Below, in pieces: positions 40,866-50,955 of a stretch of 64,000 nt of DNA (position 1 is the stretch's first letter; each line of letters begins with the position of its first letter). The notes under the pieces were generated by a model that was not told the DNA's origin, did not search any database, and worked only from the letters and a program-made list of their open reading frames with translations. Location: positions 104,501 to 168,500 of the forward strand of contig CAJNDS010002110.1 in NCBI GenBank assembly GCA_905221605.1. Reading direction: 5' to 3'. This DNA is from Symbiodinium natans. Taxonomy: Eukaryota > Sar > Dinophyceae > Suessiales > Symbiodiniaceae. The position numbers and the translations under genes are program-made.

Positions 40866-40973
40866 CAGATCTTCCAAAACCCCTCTTAACTAAGGAATCT
40901 GCCCTAATTCATAATAATGCTCCTTAGGATGAATTTGGGTGTATTCCTTAATTAAGGGGTTTTGGAAGATCTG
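40866..40973. mobile_element. family H element, copy 1
   Basis: cagatcttccaaaacccct at left and aggggttttggaagatctg at right are a perfect inverted repeat, extended by an imperfect ttaactaaggaat pair. It inserted in a TA-rich tract. Confidence 0.85.
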
Positions 40974-41037
40974 TATATATTAAAAATACATATATATATA
41001 TATTTCTATGATGTATGCTTGGGCCTCAAAGGGATTC

Positions 41038-41151
41038 TTTGGGAGGTTCCCCTTTGTACGAACAGTCCTTAATGGGGATTATAGTACCCCCCCCCCCCCC
41101 CCCGCCCAATTATATTCCCCATAAGGACTGTTATAAGGGAGAAGATTTCAA
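41038..41151. mobile_element. family A element, copy 4
   Basis: tttgggaggttcccctttgt and ccataaggactgttataagg; a run of 17 C in the centre. Confidence 0.65.
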
Positions 41152-41450
41152 TTGATCCTATGTAGTAGCTTTAGGGCCCAAGTATGTTCTACATAACCCT
41201 AAACCCTAAACCCTAAACCCTGAACCCTGAACCCTGAACCCTGAACCTTAAACTGGGTATGTCCGAGAGAGTCGCTCTGCCGAGCCTCATGTAGGCACAA
41301 AGGTGACGAGACGCGCCTTAACCTGGCCTATCCCGAACACAAAGTGCCCACCACCCAATTCAGGGTTTAGGGTTTAGGGTTTAGGGTTTAGGCTTTAGGG
41401 TTCAGGGTTTAGGGTTTAGGCCTTTTCTAGGGTTTCAATAAGGTTCATAC
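41152..41450. other. telomeric tracts; possible small exon
   Basis: CCCTAAA/CCCTGAA at 41197-41250 and TTTAGGG at 41364-41420. Island 41260-41345 is open on minus (GGGHFVFGIGQVKARLVTFV). Confidence 0.4.
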
Positions 41451-41452
41451 AG

Positions 41453-41530
41453 GGATGTGTCGAGGCGCATGAGCATGTAGCTGCTTGTTCCGGAGAAGAG
41501 CACCTCGGGAGCCCAGTGAACCATGCTACA
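41453..41530 (-). CDS. probable exon
   Basis: Minus strand: MVHWAPEVLFSGTSSYMLMR then LDTSLYEPY. HWAPEVL recalls the APE motif of protein kinases, but no other kinase motif is visible. Confidence 0.4.
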
Positions 41531-41935
41531 ATAAGGGTACCCTTCTGGGGTTGAGCGTCTCTAGGCTTTGGGTTACTTCAAACGGGACTAGAACAAACAA
41601 GGAAGGGCAAACGGGTACCTCCTTCAGAGCTATGAATTTGTTTGTGGTGTTTAATTGTGTTTATTTCACCTTTACTAGGTGAGGATGGTCCTTTAGAACT
41701 ATGCATTATTTTATGGTGTTGAATTCATCTTTGTTCGGGTGAGGATGGCCCAAAGATGTTCGTTTAAGTGTGCCGAATTCGGTTGGAGAGTTACGACTTC
41801 AGGGGTTTAGGGATAGGGTTTAGGGCTCGAGTCAGGGTTTAGGGGTTCGGGTTTAAGGTTTATGGCTTTGGCTTTCAGTCCGTTGCTCAAAGAGCGTGAG
41901 CCCTGAACCTACAGTCCTAGTTTTGCTGGCCTAAA

Positions 41936-42030
41936 CCCTAAACCCTAAACCCTAAACCCTAACCCCTAAACCCTAAACCCTAAACCCTAAACCCCTAAAC
42001 CCTAAACCCTAAACCCTAAACCCTAAACCC
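41936..42030 (-). repeat. CCCTAAA array, some CCCCTAAA
   Basis: About 13 units. Confidence 0.95.
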
Positions 42031-42137
42031 CGAGTCGTTTCGCGCTGGCTCGTGGGCAGCCAAGGCACCAGGATCTGGCGTGCATCTTCGGGCAGTGTGG
42101 GCGTCAGAGCGAGCCTCGTCGGAATCTCAGAGTTTAG
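42030..42137 (-). CDS. probable exon next to family E element
   Basis: Minus strand: LALTPTLPEDARQILVPWLP, open through from the adjacent element, whose ..GCCAAG end could be the acceptor. Confidence 0.4.
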
Positions 42138-42249
42138 CTTGGCTGCACTTAGCAGGGTAGCTATAAATTTAATTTTTAACTGCCTTATTAAGAAACCCAA
42201 TAGGCCCAAGAAGGCTAAGGATCTAAAGTTACAGTCAAGCACCACAGAG
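42138..42249. mobile_element. family E element, copy 2 (112 bp)
   Basis: Same ends and length as copy 1. Flanked by TTAG on both sides, a possible 4-bp target duplication. Confidence 0.85.
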
Positions 42250-42836
42250 TTAGGGTGTACCTCAACCCTCAACCCTAGACCCTAAACTCTAAACAGCTCA
42301 AACCAAGCCCTATTCGGGGTTTAGGGGCTTAGGGTCAACAACTATGTTCTATCTCTTTAAAAAGCCAGGGCAAAGAGCACTGAAAACCCTAACCTTCAGC
42401 CCTAAAGCCGTAAATGCATCAAATCCTTAAACCCCCTAAACCCCAGAAATACCCGAAGGTAAGGCCGCTTCAGAAATTCGCCTATTGTGCAAAGGTTGTT
42501 TGCGCACGTACCCGTCGGAACCCGCCACCGGCAACACAAGGATCTTAAATCCTTGTTCTAGATTTTGTTTGGGCGCTTGGGGTTTAGGGTTTGGGGTTTG
42601 GGGTTTGGGGGCCAATTGAGGGTTTGAGGCGTTCTTGTTTGTATTTCGGCATTGTGGATTGCTTCGCAGGTCTCGTCGGTCTTGCGTGATCCTGCCTTTC
42701 GAAAGTTTGGCTTGAGGCTGCAGCTTCACACAGTGCATTCACATCTTTGGGAGGGGGTTAGGCTGTGGGCTGCCAGAGTGTGAGACCCACCCAGAGGGTT
42801 TAGGGTTTAGGGGTTAGGGTTTAGGGTTTAGGGCCA
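42250..42836. other. no confident gene; possible exon 42640-42760
   Basis: Island 42640-42760 gives ALCEAAASSQTFERQDHARP on minus. Telomere variants at 42580-42610 and 42797-42835. Confidence 0.35.
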
Positions 42837-42837
42837 A

Positions 42838-43135
42838 ACACACAGAGACTCTCACACAGGACCTGCCCAAGCACGCAGAGCCGAAACACTTCTGCTCCTG
42901 AAAGCCCAAGGAGCGTGTCGCTCTCCAGGAGGTAGGCCACAACCATGCCTGGCTGCGCAGACCCTTCTGGCTCTCCCTTCCCCCGCTCCCTTCTTCCCCC
43001 TTCTATACCGTAAACCCAAACCCTAAACCCTAACACTAAGCCCTTTTTTGAACCCAGACTCTTTACGTCAGCAGGCTCAATGGCAATTGCACCGACAACA
43101 TCCAAGAAACCGTTCCATTGATTGCGCAGATCTGA
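42838..43135 (-). CDS. probable exons (two)
   Basis: Minus strand: first WNGFLDVVGAIAIEPADVKS (about 43130-43060), then GMVVAYLLESDTLLGLSGAE then VFRLCVLGQVLCESLC (about 42960-42840), with CCCTAAA-like sequence between them. Confidence 0.45.
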
Positions 43136-43212
43136 ACACTACACTTCCCACTTCTGAGATGACACAAACAGGCGAAGTACCAGGTCCCTCACCAACTCAG
43201 GCTCAGAATCTT

Positions 43213-43360
43213 CTAAACCCTAAACCCTAAACCCTAAACCCTAAACCCTTTTGCAGCGAGCCTCGTGCTAAACCCTAAACCCTAAACCCTAAACCCTAAA
43301 CCCTAAACCCTAAACCCTAAACCCTAAACCCTAAACCCTAAACCCTAAACCCTAAACCCC
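43213..43360 (-). repeat. two (CCCTAAA)n arrays
   Basis: 43213-43247 (5 units) and 43269-43360 (13 units). Confidence 0.97.
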
Positions 43361-43364
43361 CTTG

Positions 43365-43485
43365 CAAGCTCACATTGGGCTCGTCTGTTGTCAACTTCGC
43401 GAAGTCGCATCTTCGGCAGACATGCCCTGCTCAAGGTCACGCAAAGTCTCTCCCATCTCCAGGCAGAGTCGAAACAGCCAAACAG
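43365..43485 (-). CDS. possible exon
   Basis: Minus strand: LEMGETLRDLEQGMSAEDAT, helical/acidic. An alternative frame is also open. Confidence 0.3.
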
Positions 43486-43676
43486 GGCTTAGGGTTTAGG
43501 AAGGACATCGTTTCCGCTTCGTTTAGACAGATAGGGCAATGCTAAACCCTAGCGGGGGGACATGGCCCCCTCCTCCCCCAAGCTTTCAGACGCGCACGCC
43601 TGCTTACTTCAATAGCTTGCCCATCTACAGGGCTCAAGGCCCAGGGTTTTGAGGGTTTAGGGTTTAGGAGTCAGGG

Positions 43677-43768
43677 CTAGACCCAAGGAATAAAAAGGGT
43701 GCCATGTTTGGGTTTTAAAGGGGTTTATAAGGGAACCCACGGGAGAAAGGGCCTACTCTGGCTCCTCT
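43677..43768. mobile_element. family B element, copy 4
   Basis: Core gggtgccatgtttgggtttt and right end gggcctactctggctcct. Confidence 0.6.
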
Positions 43769-43811
43769 GAAAAACCGCGAACCCGAAAACCCAAAAACAA
43801 AAGACGAACGT

Positions 43812-43882
43812 ACGTATCCCTAGTTTCTGAGCAGGGCACCGATGGCGAGGAGAAGGTACGAGACGAATACAAGGAGTTCCTG
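43812..43882 (-). CDS. probable exon with membrane helix
   Basis: Minus strand: VPRDQELLVFVSYLLLAIGA then LLRN. Very hydrophobic centre with charged ends; resembles the 37.7-kb exon at its start. Confidence 0.45.
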
Positions 43883-44376
43883 GTCGCGGGGCACGTGTCT
43901 AGGATTGAAGGCTTAGCCGGCAAAAATTGCCCTGAAACAACTCTTCGGGCAGCCACTCAAAAAAGGGGTATTGGGAGGTTCGCCACGGTAGGGCTAAGGT
44001 TCAACGTGGGCAAGAGGAGATGTTCCGACAGTGATCGGGTTGAAGATCTACACCAAACAACTTTAAAACGCAATTCTAGGTCGGCCCTCGCAACCCTCTG
44101 AAGAAGACTCCTACTTATAGGATCCCCTTGAACCCCCAAATTCGGGTCCACACAAAACAACACATCCCCAGCATAAACAGAAGTTGCCTGTGTAACGGTT
44201 CTGGCAGGTTTTGTACCCTTCAGGTAGGAGTCTTCCCTGAGCCCGAAGCCCTAAGCCCTTTTTGTGAAACCAAACTCCTGAAATCCTAAACCCAGCACTA
44301 TACGATCTTTTTGAACCCCCAAACTCTTGAAACCCCAAACAATAACCCCTTGACAAATCTAAACCCTCAACCCTAA

Positions 44377-44490
44377 ACTACTGTTTGCTTAAGAACCCCA
44401 AAAGAATTTTAAACAATAGTAATCCTCATATTACAGTTATAAGGACGAATGTTTTTACATTGTTTGGGGGATTCTTAAGCAATTACTAGT
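44377..44490. mobile_element. family C element, copy 7
   Basis: aactactgtttgcttaagaa at left, attcttaagcaattactagt at right. Confidence 0.75.
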
Positions 44491-45499
44491 CAAGCCTGTT
44501 CGTTGTAAGGCCTGGGAGTCCAGTGCACTCGGGTTTGGGAACTCAGGACCAAGGGAGGCGGACCGTGGGCTGGCAAGAGGGGACGGCCGAACCTGGCTAT
44601 ACGAAGTTTCCGAGCAACAAAAAACACCTCCTTCTTCTGAAGGTTACCCTCAGAATCTGAAAGGTTTTGGCTAAGAATCTTACCAGGCATGTTTTCAAAA
44701 CAGGCATCTCGGCCCTCGTGTGCTAAAGCCGTATGACCTCTACGGCCAAGCCCCAAAACGATTGGCCAGAGGCTCATTCACTGCGTAGAAGTTCAAGTGG
44801 ATGCAGCCATACCTTTTGCAGGGACCTCTAAAGGCCCTAAACTCGACTAAGCCCTCAACCCTAGATCCCTAAACCCTAAAACCCTCCTTGCGGGCGGTTC
44901 AAGGAGGTGGATCTCCTTTCCTCACCCAAATCCAGGGAAATTTGCGAGAATGGCCCTCTGAACAACATGCCTACATAGTATTCTCCTAAACCCCACAAAA
45001 TCGGACCTTTCCCTAAGCCCTAAGCCCTAAGCCCCTAAGCCCTAAGCCCTGAGCCCTAAGCCAGCCCTCAGCCCTAAGCCCAAACCCTAAAGGATGAAGA
45101 CACGTACCCCTAATTTGTACCCCTTAGGGCATGCCTGAATATACTCCTAAATATGGCCCTGATGTTCCCTCAGCCGATTCAGAAAAGGGTCCCCAAACCC
45201 GAGGGTACAGCCTTACTGGGGTAGGTTTTGGGGCCCTTTTGAAATTGAAATGTTTAATTGCTATGGCCTCATAAGGAGTATGTAGGGGATTCAGGGTACT
45301 AAGCATCAAAAGATAAGTTCAAACCTACACCTGCTTAGGGGTCTGAGGTAGAGTCCCTTCATTGCAGGTGCACGCATTCAAGGCAGGTGCCTTTGGAGCT
45401 TGGAGCCTTCGAAGCCCCCACACTTTTGACAACATACTGGAGCGCCTGAGTACGTAGGTTTTTGTTTCTTTAGGGTTTAGGATTTCGAGTTTAGGGTGA

Positions 45500-45552
45500 T
45501 CAGAAAGAATACTTTGATTTTTTAGGGGGGGCTTCTTAAGCAAATAGTAGCA
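45500..45552. mobile_element. family C element, right half only
   Basis: Ends cttcttaagcaaatagtag; no left end found. Confidence 0.5.
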
Positions 45553-45591
45553 GTAGCTAGGGCCTTGGGATATCAAGCACCTTCGTGTCAA

Positions 45592-45690
45592 GACACAGCA
45601 TGGGCGTCAGCGTCAGAAGCGTCGACAGCCAGATGTACATGTCCACCTCCCACACAGCTTTCGCGGCGTGAGGGCTCTTGCAGGCAGGTG
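45592..45690 (-). CDS. probable exon with membrane helix
   Basis: Minus strand: ACKSPHAAKAVWEVDMYIWL then STLLTLTPMLCLDTK. A clear transmembrane-type helix; among the most convincing islands. Confidence 0.5.
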
Positions 45691-45795
45691 GTTTAGGGTT
45701 TAGGGTTTGGTTTAGGGTTTAGGGTTTAGGGTTCAGGGTTCAGGGTTCAGGGTTCAGGGTTTAGGGTTTAGGGTTTAAGGTTTAGGGTTTAGGGC
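45691..45795 (+). repeat. TTTAGGG array flanked by 20-bp direct repeats
   Basis: agggctcttgcaggcaggtg (45671) and agggctcttacaggcaggtg (45791) bracket the array. Confidence 0.9.
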
Positions 45796-45910
45796 TCTTA
45801 CAGGCAGGTGACCCCCCCCCCCCCCCCCAGCATCTTAGGGCTCTTACCTTCTACTTGCTTAGCAACCGCCCAAATCATGAAAGGTCATATAGCCTCAAGG
45901 ACGAATTTTG

Positions 45911-45996
45911 TAGCTTTGGATACTAGCTCTAAACATAAATTATAACTGACAACTAGCTTTGGATACTAGCTCTAAACATGCATTAGAACTGACAAC
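45911..45996. repeat. 43-bp direct tandem duplication
   Basis: tagctttggatactagctct recurs 43 bp later, with few changes. Confidence 0.9.
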
Positions 45997-46164
45997 TGGG
46001 TGGCCTAAAGACTATTGGCATGATCGTGGGACTCTGCCTTGGGCCCCTAGGGTTGTAGCCATGGGTCGCGGGGACCTCGCCTGAAGATCCTCGAAGTGAA
46101 TGTAAGGGCCATGTTGGGAGCAGATTGCGGGAAACCTCTTAGGGGTACATCCGCAGGGTTTCGA

Positions 46165-46520
46165 GGTGTGACCCCAAACCCTAAACCCTAAACCCTAAAC
46201 CCGAGACCCTGAACCCTTAAAACCCTAAACCCTAAACCCTTCCGAAGATGACTCCCTTGACCCCAAACCCTAAACCCTAAACCCTACACCCTAAACCCTA
46301 AAACCTAAACCCGAGACCCTGAACCCTTAAAACCCTAAACCCTAAGCCCTTTTTTAACACGGACCTCTGAGCCAACCCTAAGCCCTAAACCCTACACGCT
46401 TCCGAAGATGACCCCCCTGACCCCAAACCCTAAACCCTAAACCCTAAACCCTAAAACCTAAACCAGACCCTGAACCCTTAAAACCCTAAACCCTAAGCCC
46501 TAAACCCTAAACCTTTCCTA
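46165..46520 (-). repeat. higher-order repeat of telomeric blocks
   Basis: Three copies of a block: telomeric units, cccgagaccctgaaccctta, telomeric units, ttccgaagatgactcccttg. Spacing is uneven because unit numbers differ. Confidence 0.85.
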
Positions 46521-46544
46521 AGATGACTCCCTTGACTTGAGACT

Positions 46545-46645
46545 CCCAAAGGCCTCGCCAAGGTCAACAGCAAGCCCTGTGCCTCGACCACGTGAACCAC
46601 GATGCGGCCCAGGCGTTCTCGCAGGTAGGACTCGAAGCCTGGGGG
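46545..46645 (-). CDS. probable exon, C2-like strand
   Basis: Minus strand: acceptor ..AAACCCCCCAG|G, then FESYLRERLGRIVVHVVEAQ then GLLLTLAR. The G-R-I-V-V-H-V-V-E-A-Q-G-L pattern resembles the first strand of C2 domains. The acceptor pyrimidine tract is telomeric C-strand. Confidence 0.45.
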
Positions 46646-46680
46646 GTTTAGGGTTTAGGGTTTAGGGTTTAGGGTTTAGG
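46646..46680 (+). repeat. TTTAGGG array
   Basis: Five units. Confidence 0.95.
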
Positions 46681-46903
46681 GGGTGCTCCAGTCCTAAACC
46701 CAAAACTAGCACTTGACCCCTAAACCCTATTTAATAAACCCTATAAACCCTAAAGGTAACCCTTGCCCTGAGAAAACAGAAAGCCAGGGTGCCATTTTGG
46801 GGGTCGCAGAGGGAGCCCTCCCCAGCACATGTTTAGGGTTTAGGGTCAGGGTTTAGGGTTTAGGGTTTAGGGTTTAGGGCTTAGGGCTTAGGGTTTAGGG
46901 TTT

Positions 46904-46962
46904 AGAGTTTTCGGGGACTAGGGGCGACATCGCCGAGCCCGGAGGTGCTGAAAAACAAACGG
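46904..46962 (-). CDS. possible exon with K+-channel filter-like motif
   Basis: Minus strand: FFSTSGLGDVAPSPRK. TSGLGDVAP resembles the T-x-G-Y/L-G-D selectivity filter of potassium-type pores. TTTGTTTTTCAG just upstream could be an acceptor. Very short; treat as a hint. Confidence 0.3.
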
Positions 46963-47280
46963 AGGTAATGGCTCCTAACCTAGTTCATGGTTGGGATAGT
47001 ATTCAAAATCGAATCTATATTCCTGATTGGGTTTAAGTACCCCTCAAAAGGTAAAATGCTACCCAACTATCTTAATCCCTGTTCCCCTAGGAAGAAAAAA
47101 GGATCCTTTTTGTTTATGTATAAGAAAGCCCATAACCCAAAAAGTAAAAAGGATCCCTAACACTGGTTTAGCTATGATAAAGTAACAGGTATCCAAGCCC
47201 AAGGGCACAACCTTCGGGCTGCAAGGTCGAAACAATGAAAAAGCCCCTCAGCCAAGTGAATAAAAAAAGTGCCTCCTTAA
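46963..47280. other. no gene or repeat recognised
   Basis: Unique sequence without a long frame. Confidence 0.4.
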
Positions 47281-47290
47281 ACTGTGGCTG

Positions 47291-47296
47291 CCCCCC

Positions 47297-47327
<31 letters not shown>

Positions 47328-47418
47328 AAAAAAAACTAAACCCTAAACCCTAAACCCTAAACCCTAAACCCTAAACCCTAAACCCTAAACCCTAAACCCT
47401 AAACCCTAAACCCTAAAC
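47291..47418. repeat. C27-A18 run followed by (CCCTAAA)n
   Basis: Homopolymer C, homopolymer A, then about 11 CCCTAAA units. The order resembles an A-tail joined to telomeric repeat, as at the LINE. Confidence 0.95.
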
Positions 47419-47439
47419 CCCCACCCCCCAAAAAAAAGT

Positions 47440-47550
47440 CCCAGCTCCATGCCGAGCATCTAAACTGACGAGGGCAGGAGATGCTGCCACTTTTCGCCTT
47501 GGAGTTCGCCCCGAAGATGAACTGGTGGCCTTGGCATCGGGTGGCTTTAG
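47440..47550 (-). CDS. possible exon
   Basis: Minus strand: SSSSGRTPRRKVAASPALVS. Weak. Confidence 0.25.
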
Positions 47551-47984
47551 GGTCTGGGGGTCTAGGGGCCTGAACCCTAAACCCTAAACCCTAAACCCTG
47601 ATCGGGGTCCTGGCTTACGGTCCCTGGCGTTTCGCGTCTAAACCCTAAACCTTCAGAGTCAGAAGGCGTAGGCTGGAGATTAGGTGTCTATGTGGCATGA
47701 TGCAGATTTGTGACGGTTGGCCCAACTTGTGAGCCCTTTGAGGTTTGAAGTATGGTCTGTTTCTTCGGGTCCCCGTAATTTAGATTGACCCGGCGGCCAC
47801 CTTTGCCTAATAGAACAAGCTAGCATGAGAAGCAGTTCCTGTACGTGCGACAAGCGCGAAAGCTTGCAGTGGACCGAGAACCGCTAGGAACTCTCATCAA
47901 ACCTCTACAGCTCCATACTGCGAACGCTTAACCCAGTCGCTTAACCCCTAACCCTAAACCCTAAACCCTAAACCCTAAACCTTG

Positions 47985-48098
47985 TTCAAGGGCCGCTATC
48001 GAGTCCTGACGGGGCTTGCCATCGAATTCTGAGGGACCTCAGGATCGCTCCCAGGAGTATCCTAGCCAGGCCTGGGTTCATGATCAGGCCTTTTTGGT
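47985..48098 (-). CDS. probable exon, Arg-spaced hydrophobic helix
   Basis: Minus strand: GLARILLGAILRSLRIRWQA. Regularly spaced Arg in a hydrophobic helix recalls a voltage-sensor S4 or an S4-S5 linker; inference only. Confidence 0.4.
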
Positions 48099-48099
48099 A

Positions 48100-48240
48100 G
48101 GGGTTTGGGGTTTAGGGTTTAGGGTTTAGGGTTTAGGGTTTAGGGTTTGGGGTTTGGGGTTTAGGGTTTAGGGTTTGGGGTTTAGGGTTTAGGGTTTGGG
48201 GTTTAGGGTTTAGGGTTTGGGGTTTAGGGTTTAGGGTTGT
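48100..48240 (+). repeat. 21-bp higher-order telomeric repeat, locus 1
   Basis: Pattern TTTAGGG-TTTAGGG-TTTGGGG repeated. It begins cctttttggtaggggtttgg, exactly as the locus at 50.53 kb. Confidence 0.9.
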
Positions 48241-48355
48241 GGGGTTTTCGGCATTGAGGGAATTAGGGGGTTAGGGTTTCAGGGTTCTAGGGACTAGGGT
48301 TTTAAGGTGTTAGGGTTTTACGGTTCTAGGGTTTTAGGGTTCAGTTCAGGGTTTA

Positions 48356-48475
48356 GAGCAAGTTGGGCCCACGGTCTCTTGTAAGGTTGCTGGCTCGCAT
48401 GGGCTCAACAAGTGGGAAAGCCAATGGCAGCGCACTAAACAGTCGCAAGGGCAGGGCCCCCGGTATGCCCTGAAC
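48356..48475 (-). CDS. possible exon
   Basis: Minus strand: ALPLRLFSALPLAFPLVEPM, then a basic tail and stop at 48353. Shares an LRLFxALP phrase with the 20.8-kb island. Confidence 0.35.
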
Positions 48476-48604
48476 ACCCTCAAGCCCCTGAACCCCAAAC
48501 CCCAAACCCCCAAACCCTAAACCCCCAAACCCCGAAACCCTATAAACCCTAAACCCTAAACCCCGAAACCCCAAACCCCTAAACCCCCAAACCCCCAAAA
48601 CCCC
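48476..48604 (-). repeat. CCCCAAA/CCCTAAA mixed tract
   Basis: Variant telomeric units. Confidence 0.9.
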
Positions 48605-48605
48605 A

Positions 48606-48703
48606 ACAGGGCCCAGCAATGCAGCATGCCGTCTTGGTGTGGGCGAGCTGCGGATGGCTCGCCACATGACGAGGTTTCTCAAGGTGTCGTGGTTCAACAC
48701 CTG
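48606..48703 (-). CDS. probable exon
   Basis: Minus strand: acceptor AAACCCCAG|G, then VLNHDTLRNLVMWRAIRSSP then TPRRHAALLG. The acceptor tract is telomeric C-strand. Confidence 0.45.
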
Positions 48704-49499
48704 GGGTTTAGGGTTTAGGATTTGGGGTTTAGGGTTTAGGGTTTAGGGGACTTACAGCCGCCTAAAGATGTACGAGTAGTACTGATGCAGGTAACCGAAC
48801 CTTTACCTCCCATCCTAGGTCTTGAGCCCAAAGCTATGGGCGCCTGGCCGAACTTAGGGGTTCGGGTTCGGGCTTTAGGGGCTACAAGGGAGTTCTGCCC
48901 GGACCTTAAGCATGTACCCCGGAGACGTTTAGTTTATACTCCTAATATGGCCCCTATATGCCCTTAGTAGGTCCTCAAACCCTACTACGTAAGTTCAGCC
49001 TGCTCACACCCAACTTCTGAGGGCGTTGCAAGGACAAACCAACACACAGGGGGGGGCAGTAGGAGAACAGAAGTGGGCCCCCCGAGTGGACAAGAAAGCC
49101 AGCGCCTACTTCTGAGGGCGGCGCAAGAGAACAAACCTAAAAGAAGCTCGAAAAGAGAGCCTCGCTGGGGCCAAGGTGTACGACTCTTAGAGGATCTTTA
49201 AAAGGGGTCCCCAAAACCCAAGGGTACTTCCCTAGGGATCCCAAGATCGAGTCACAGGAGTTTAGGGAGTATGTAGTATAAAACCCTGTCATGGTAACTT
49301 ATTTAAGCTCCTCATCAGCAAGAACCTTACGGCTTGCCACGTTGCCAGGCAGGCTCCCTTAATGAAATCCCCAACCTGTGGCTGCTCGACACTCGGTCCC
49401 TTTGAACCCAGACAAGGGTCCCCTCTGGAATATGTAGTACAGCACCCTTAATTTGAAAATAAAGAGACCCCCCCCCCAAAAAAAAAAAGGCCCGGGTTC

Positions 49500-49597
49500 A
49501 GAGAACCACATGAGGCAGAGCGGCCATCCACCACCCCAGCGGATTCTCGTACGTGAAGGGCTTCTTGCCTGGCAATAGCTCAGCGCTGCAAACCATT
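49500..49597 (-). CDS. probable exon
   Basis: Minus strand: ELLPGKKPFTYENPLGWWMA then ALPHVVL. Good composition. Confidence 0.4.
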
Positions 49598-49641
49598 TCT
49601 AGACCCAAGAGTCTCTTATATATATATATATATATATCTAT

Positions 49642-49801
49642 CTTAGGAACAAAACGGGCGCCCTGTTTGACTTCTAGGGGCTGGGTTGCTGCACTTCAGC
49701 CTCCGCAATTAGGATGGCCCTTAAAACTCTCTGAAACAGGTTCCCACGGCCTACGGTTGAACCTAAACCCTCAAAAAAGGGGCATCAGGGCCTAATCTAG
49801 G
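49642..49801. mobile_element. family B element, copy 5 (diverged), then family G left half
   Basis: taggaacaaaacgggcgccc at left and cagggcctaatctagg at right; tgattagaatagggtcttgg follows. Confidence 0.5.
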
Positions 49802-50069
49802 GGTCTGAATGATTAGAATAGGGTCTTGGGGGTTTTTCACCCTCGGGCGCCCCTTCTGAGGTTACGCATATCTCCGTGCCACAGGGGAAAGTCCCCGGCC
49901 GGCTCCAGCATTCAGCCCAGGTTTAGGGTTTAGGGTTTGGGGTTTGGGGTTTAGGGTTCAGCAGCTCATGTACTCGCTTTCACTCGTCGAGCTTTTTCAT
50001 CTTGTGATGGAGAAGTACCCATCCACCCACAGAATCCCATATCATTCAGAAAAGCTGCATCTGAAGATC

Positions 50070-50170
50070 TAAGCCTTGCCAACTGAGGTTTAAGCCTTGC
50101 CGACTAAGGTTCGTGCCTTGCCAACTGAGGTTTAAGCCTTGCCGACGAAGGTTTGTGCCTATGCTGACTA
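50070..50170. repeat. 21-bp minisatellite with alternating units
   Basis: gccttgcc recurs every 21 bp (50073, 50094, 50115, 50136). Units alternate aactgaggtttaa and gactaaggttcgt. Confidence 0.9.
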
Positions 50171-50179
50171 AGTCATTAG

Positions 50180-50204
50180 GATATATATATATATATATAT
50201 ATAA

Positions 50205-50243
<39 letters not shown>

Positions 50244-50290
50244 AAGAGAGATTTAGGGTTTAGGGTTTAGGGTTTAGGGTTTAGGGTGTA
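50180..50290. repeat. (TA)n, (GA)n and TTTAGGG in series
   Basis: Three simple repeats end to end. Confidence 0.95.
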
Positions 50291-50309
50291 CGGTTGAGGG
50301 TTCAGCTGC

Positions 50310-50405
50310 CAGGTTGTAAGTAGATTTCGAGGCCCGGGATGTGCTGGGCAAGAAGTATTGCCTCCTCCTGAATGAGAGCCCACGGGTTTCGGCTTGCGGT
50401 TTTGG
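50310..50405 (-). CDS. probable exon
   Basis: Minus strand: NPWALIQEEAILLAQHIPGL then EIYLQPG. Convincing helix. Confidence 0.45.
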
Positions 50406-50437
50406 GTCTAGAAGGTAGACCCTAAACCCTAAACCCT

Positions 50438-50535
50438 AAACCCTAACGGAGCCAAAGACGCAGTGCAGCTCGAGCCCGCGCGGGGCGTAAGGCATGGCGA
50501 CCCGCTCCAGGAAGCCGCTCTCACCTCGACGTTTC
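50438..50535 (-). CDS. probable exon
   Basis: Minus strand: ESGFLERVAMPYAPRGLELH then CVFGSV, ending at a GTTAGGG donor. Inverted telomeric arrays on both sides. Confidence 0.45.
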
Positions 50536-50672
50536 TTCCTTTTTGGTAGGGGTTTGGGGTTTAGGGTTTAGGGTTTGGGGTTTAGGGTTTAGGGTTTGGG
50601 GTTTAGGGTTTAGGGTTTAGGGTTTGGGGTTTAGGGTTTGGGGTTTGGGGTTTAGGGTTTGGGGTTTACGGT
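50536..50672 (+). repeat. 21-bp higher-order telomeric repeat, locus 2
   Basis: Same start phrase and TTTAGGG-TTTAGGG-TTTGGGG order as 48.1 kb. Confidence 0.9.
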
Positions 50673-50674
50673 TT

Positions 50675-50765
50675 TTTGCGGGCTCAACTGAAAACACCAG
50701 GCATCCCAGCTTCCTGTCATCTTTGCTCGTGGGCTTCATGATGCTGGGTCAGCTGAAAGAACCCT
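50675..50765 (-). CDS. possible exon
   Basis: Minus strand: SIMKPTSKDDRKLGCLVFSV. Confidence 0.3.
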
Positions 50766-50784
50766 AGTTATCAACCCTCAGACC

Positions 50785-50955
50785 TGAATCCTAAACCCTA
50801 AATCCCTAAACCCTAAATCCCTAAACCCTAAACCCCTAAACCCTAAACCCCTACACCGTAAACCCCTAAAACCCTAAACCCCTAAACCCTAAACCCTAAA
50901 CCCCTAAACCCTAAACCCCTAAACCCTAAACCCGAAGCCCCTAAATCCCTAAACC
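50785..50955 (-). repeat. CCCTAAACCCCTAAA tract (7/8-bp alternation)
   Basis: Alternating 7- and 8-bp telomeric units. Confidence 0.95.

Larger units (their letters stand above)
43883..45590. other. no confident gene
   Basis: Contains family C copies, a tract of CCCTAAG variants at 45015-45080, and a near-duplicate of aggagtcttccc / agactcctacttatagg around 44105 and 44225. Open frames (for example 43895-44101 plus, 44490-44777 minus) are unsupported. Confidence 0.4.

Noticed and set aside
41453-41530. Protein kinase catalytic exon
   Set aside because: Only APE-like residues are present; no HRD, DFG or glycine loop nearby.
50070-50170. CRISPR-like array
   Set aside because: Units are contiguous 21-mers without unique spacers, and the organism is eukaryotic.
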